This document shows, piece by piece, positions 6,253 to 6,411 of a DNA stretch of 6,411 nucleotides. Numbering within the stretch: the stretch's first letter is position 1; the number at the start of each line of letters is the position of its first letter. Source of the DNA: Planctomycetota bacterium (GTDB taxonomy: Bacteria > Planctomycetota > Phycisphaerae > Phycisphaerales > UBA1924). The notes beneath the pieces were generated by a model. It was not told the DNA's origin. It saw nothing but the letters and a program-made list of their open reading frames with translations, and made no database searches. The stretch lies in NCBI GenBank assembly GCA_017303565.1, contig JAFLCM010000145.1, positions 1 through 6,411 of the forward strand, read 5' to 3'. Position numbers and translations under genes: made by a program.

Positions 6253-6411
6253 ATGAAGAGTCCGAACAGTTCGTCTGTCGTCCTTGGCCTGATCGCTGGC
6301 GTTGGTCTGACCGCGTCACTAGCCGCGATGATGGGCCAGGGAGCCGCGCAGCGCAGCCCCGCTGACACCCAGTACTTCGTCACTGCCGACGACGGCGAGG
6401 CACACCTGTGG
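6253..6411 (+). CDS. Unrecognised exported protein, 3' truncated by window end
   Basis: The reading frame stays open from ATG 6253 to the last base, giving 53 residues. Residues 1-32 look like a Sec signal peptide: a short polar start with Lys2, a hydrophobic core (VVLGLIAGVGLTASLAAMM, about 9-27) and a small-residue cleavage region (GQGAA, 28-32). There is no Cys, so no lipobox. The start of the mature part reads RSPADTQYFVTADDGEAHLW; it names no family I recognise. It lies 103 nt after the lipoprotein on the same strand, with no promoter I can see between them, so it may be the next gene of the efflux operon or the first gene of a neighbouring unit. The overlapping frame at 6153-6365 has no ribosome site or signal-like content and is less credible. 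The gene is likely real; its role is unknown. Confidence 0.7.
   Translation, partial: MKSPNSSSVVLGLIAGVGLTASLAAMMGQGAAQRSPADTQYFVTADDGEAHLW

Noticed and set aside
1..6411. Mobile element, CRISPR array or tRNA/rRNA gene
   Set aside because: No spaced repeat array, transposase motif, terminal inverted repeats, or RNA-gene-like sequence was seen. The window is almost fully coding on one strand.

Overview
The window is a high-GC, tightly packed, single-strand gene cluster from a Gram-negative bacterium. It encodes a tripartite RND efflux system of the heavy-metal (HME/CzcCBA-CusCBA) type plus an accessory His-rich lipoprotein. All genes read on the + strand. GC is roughly 65% by eye, with strong G/C preference at third codon positions. 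The outer-membrane factor, lipobox-bearing proteins and Sec-type signals require a double-membrane envelope. The style of the proteins (lipidated His-rich adaptor, His/Asp-repeat lipoprotein beside a CzcA-like pump) reminds me of Planctomycetota/Phycisphaerae, but no marker gene here proves that, so the taxonomic guess is weak.

Layout: (1) 1-887, the 3' two thirds of a TolC/CzcC-like outer-membrane factor, cut by the window edge. (2) 912-2333, a complete CzcB/CusB-like membrane-fusion protein, predicted to be a lipoprotein, with His motifs at both ends. (3) 2337-5588, a complete 1083-residue CzcA-like RND permease, 3 nt after the adaptor. (4) 5607-6149, a 180-residue lipoprotein with four and a half copies of an 8-residue His/Asp/Lys repeat followed by a small beta-rich domain. 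(5) 6150-6252, a GC-rich spacer with two small inverted repeats. (6) 6253-6411, the first 53 residues of an unrecognised exported protein, cut by the window end.

Spacings of 24, 3 and 18 nt and a purine-rich ribosome site in front of each complete gene indicate one transcript for genes 1-4. No promoter is visible between them, so the promoter should lie upstream of the window. The expected working model is that the permease (inner membrane, proton-driven) takes metal ions from the periplasm, the adaptor bridges to the outer-membrane channel, and the His-rich lipoprotein and the His-rich adaptor ends capture or buffer ions in the periplasm.

The points most worth a second look are: the His/Asp repeat lipoprotein and its near-identical lipobox segment to that of the adaptor; the replacement in the permease of all three positions I align with the CusA methionine triad; and a roughly 50-nt stretch of the adaptor gene (about 1629-1680) that reads more like coding sequence in the +1 frame, suggesting a pair of compensating frameshifts or two base-calling errors.
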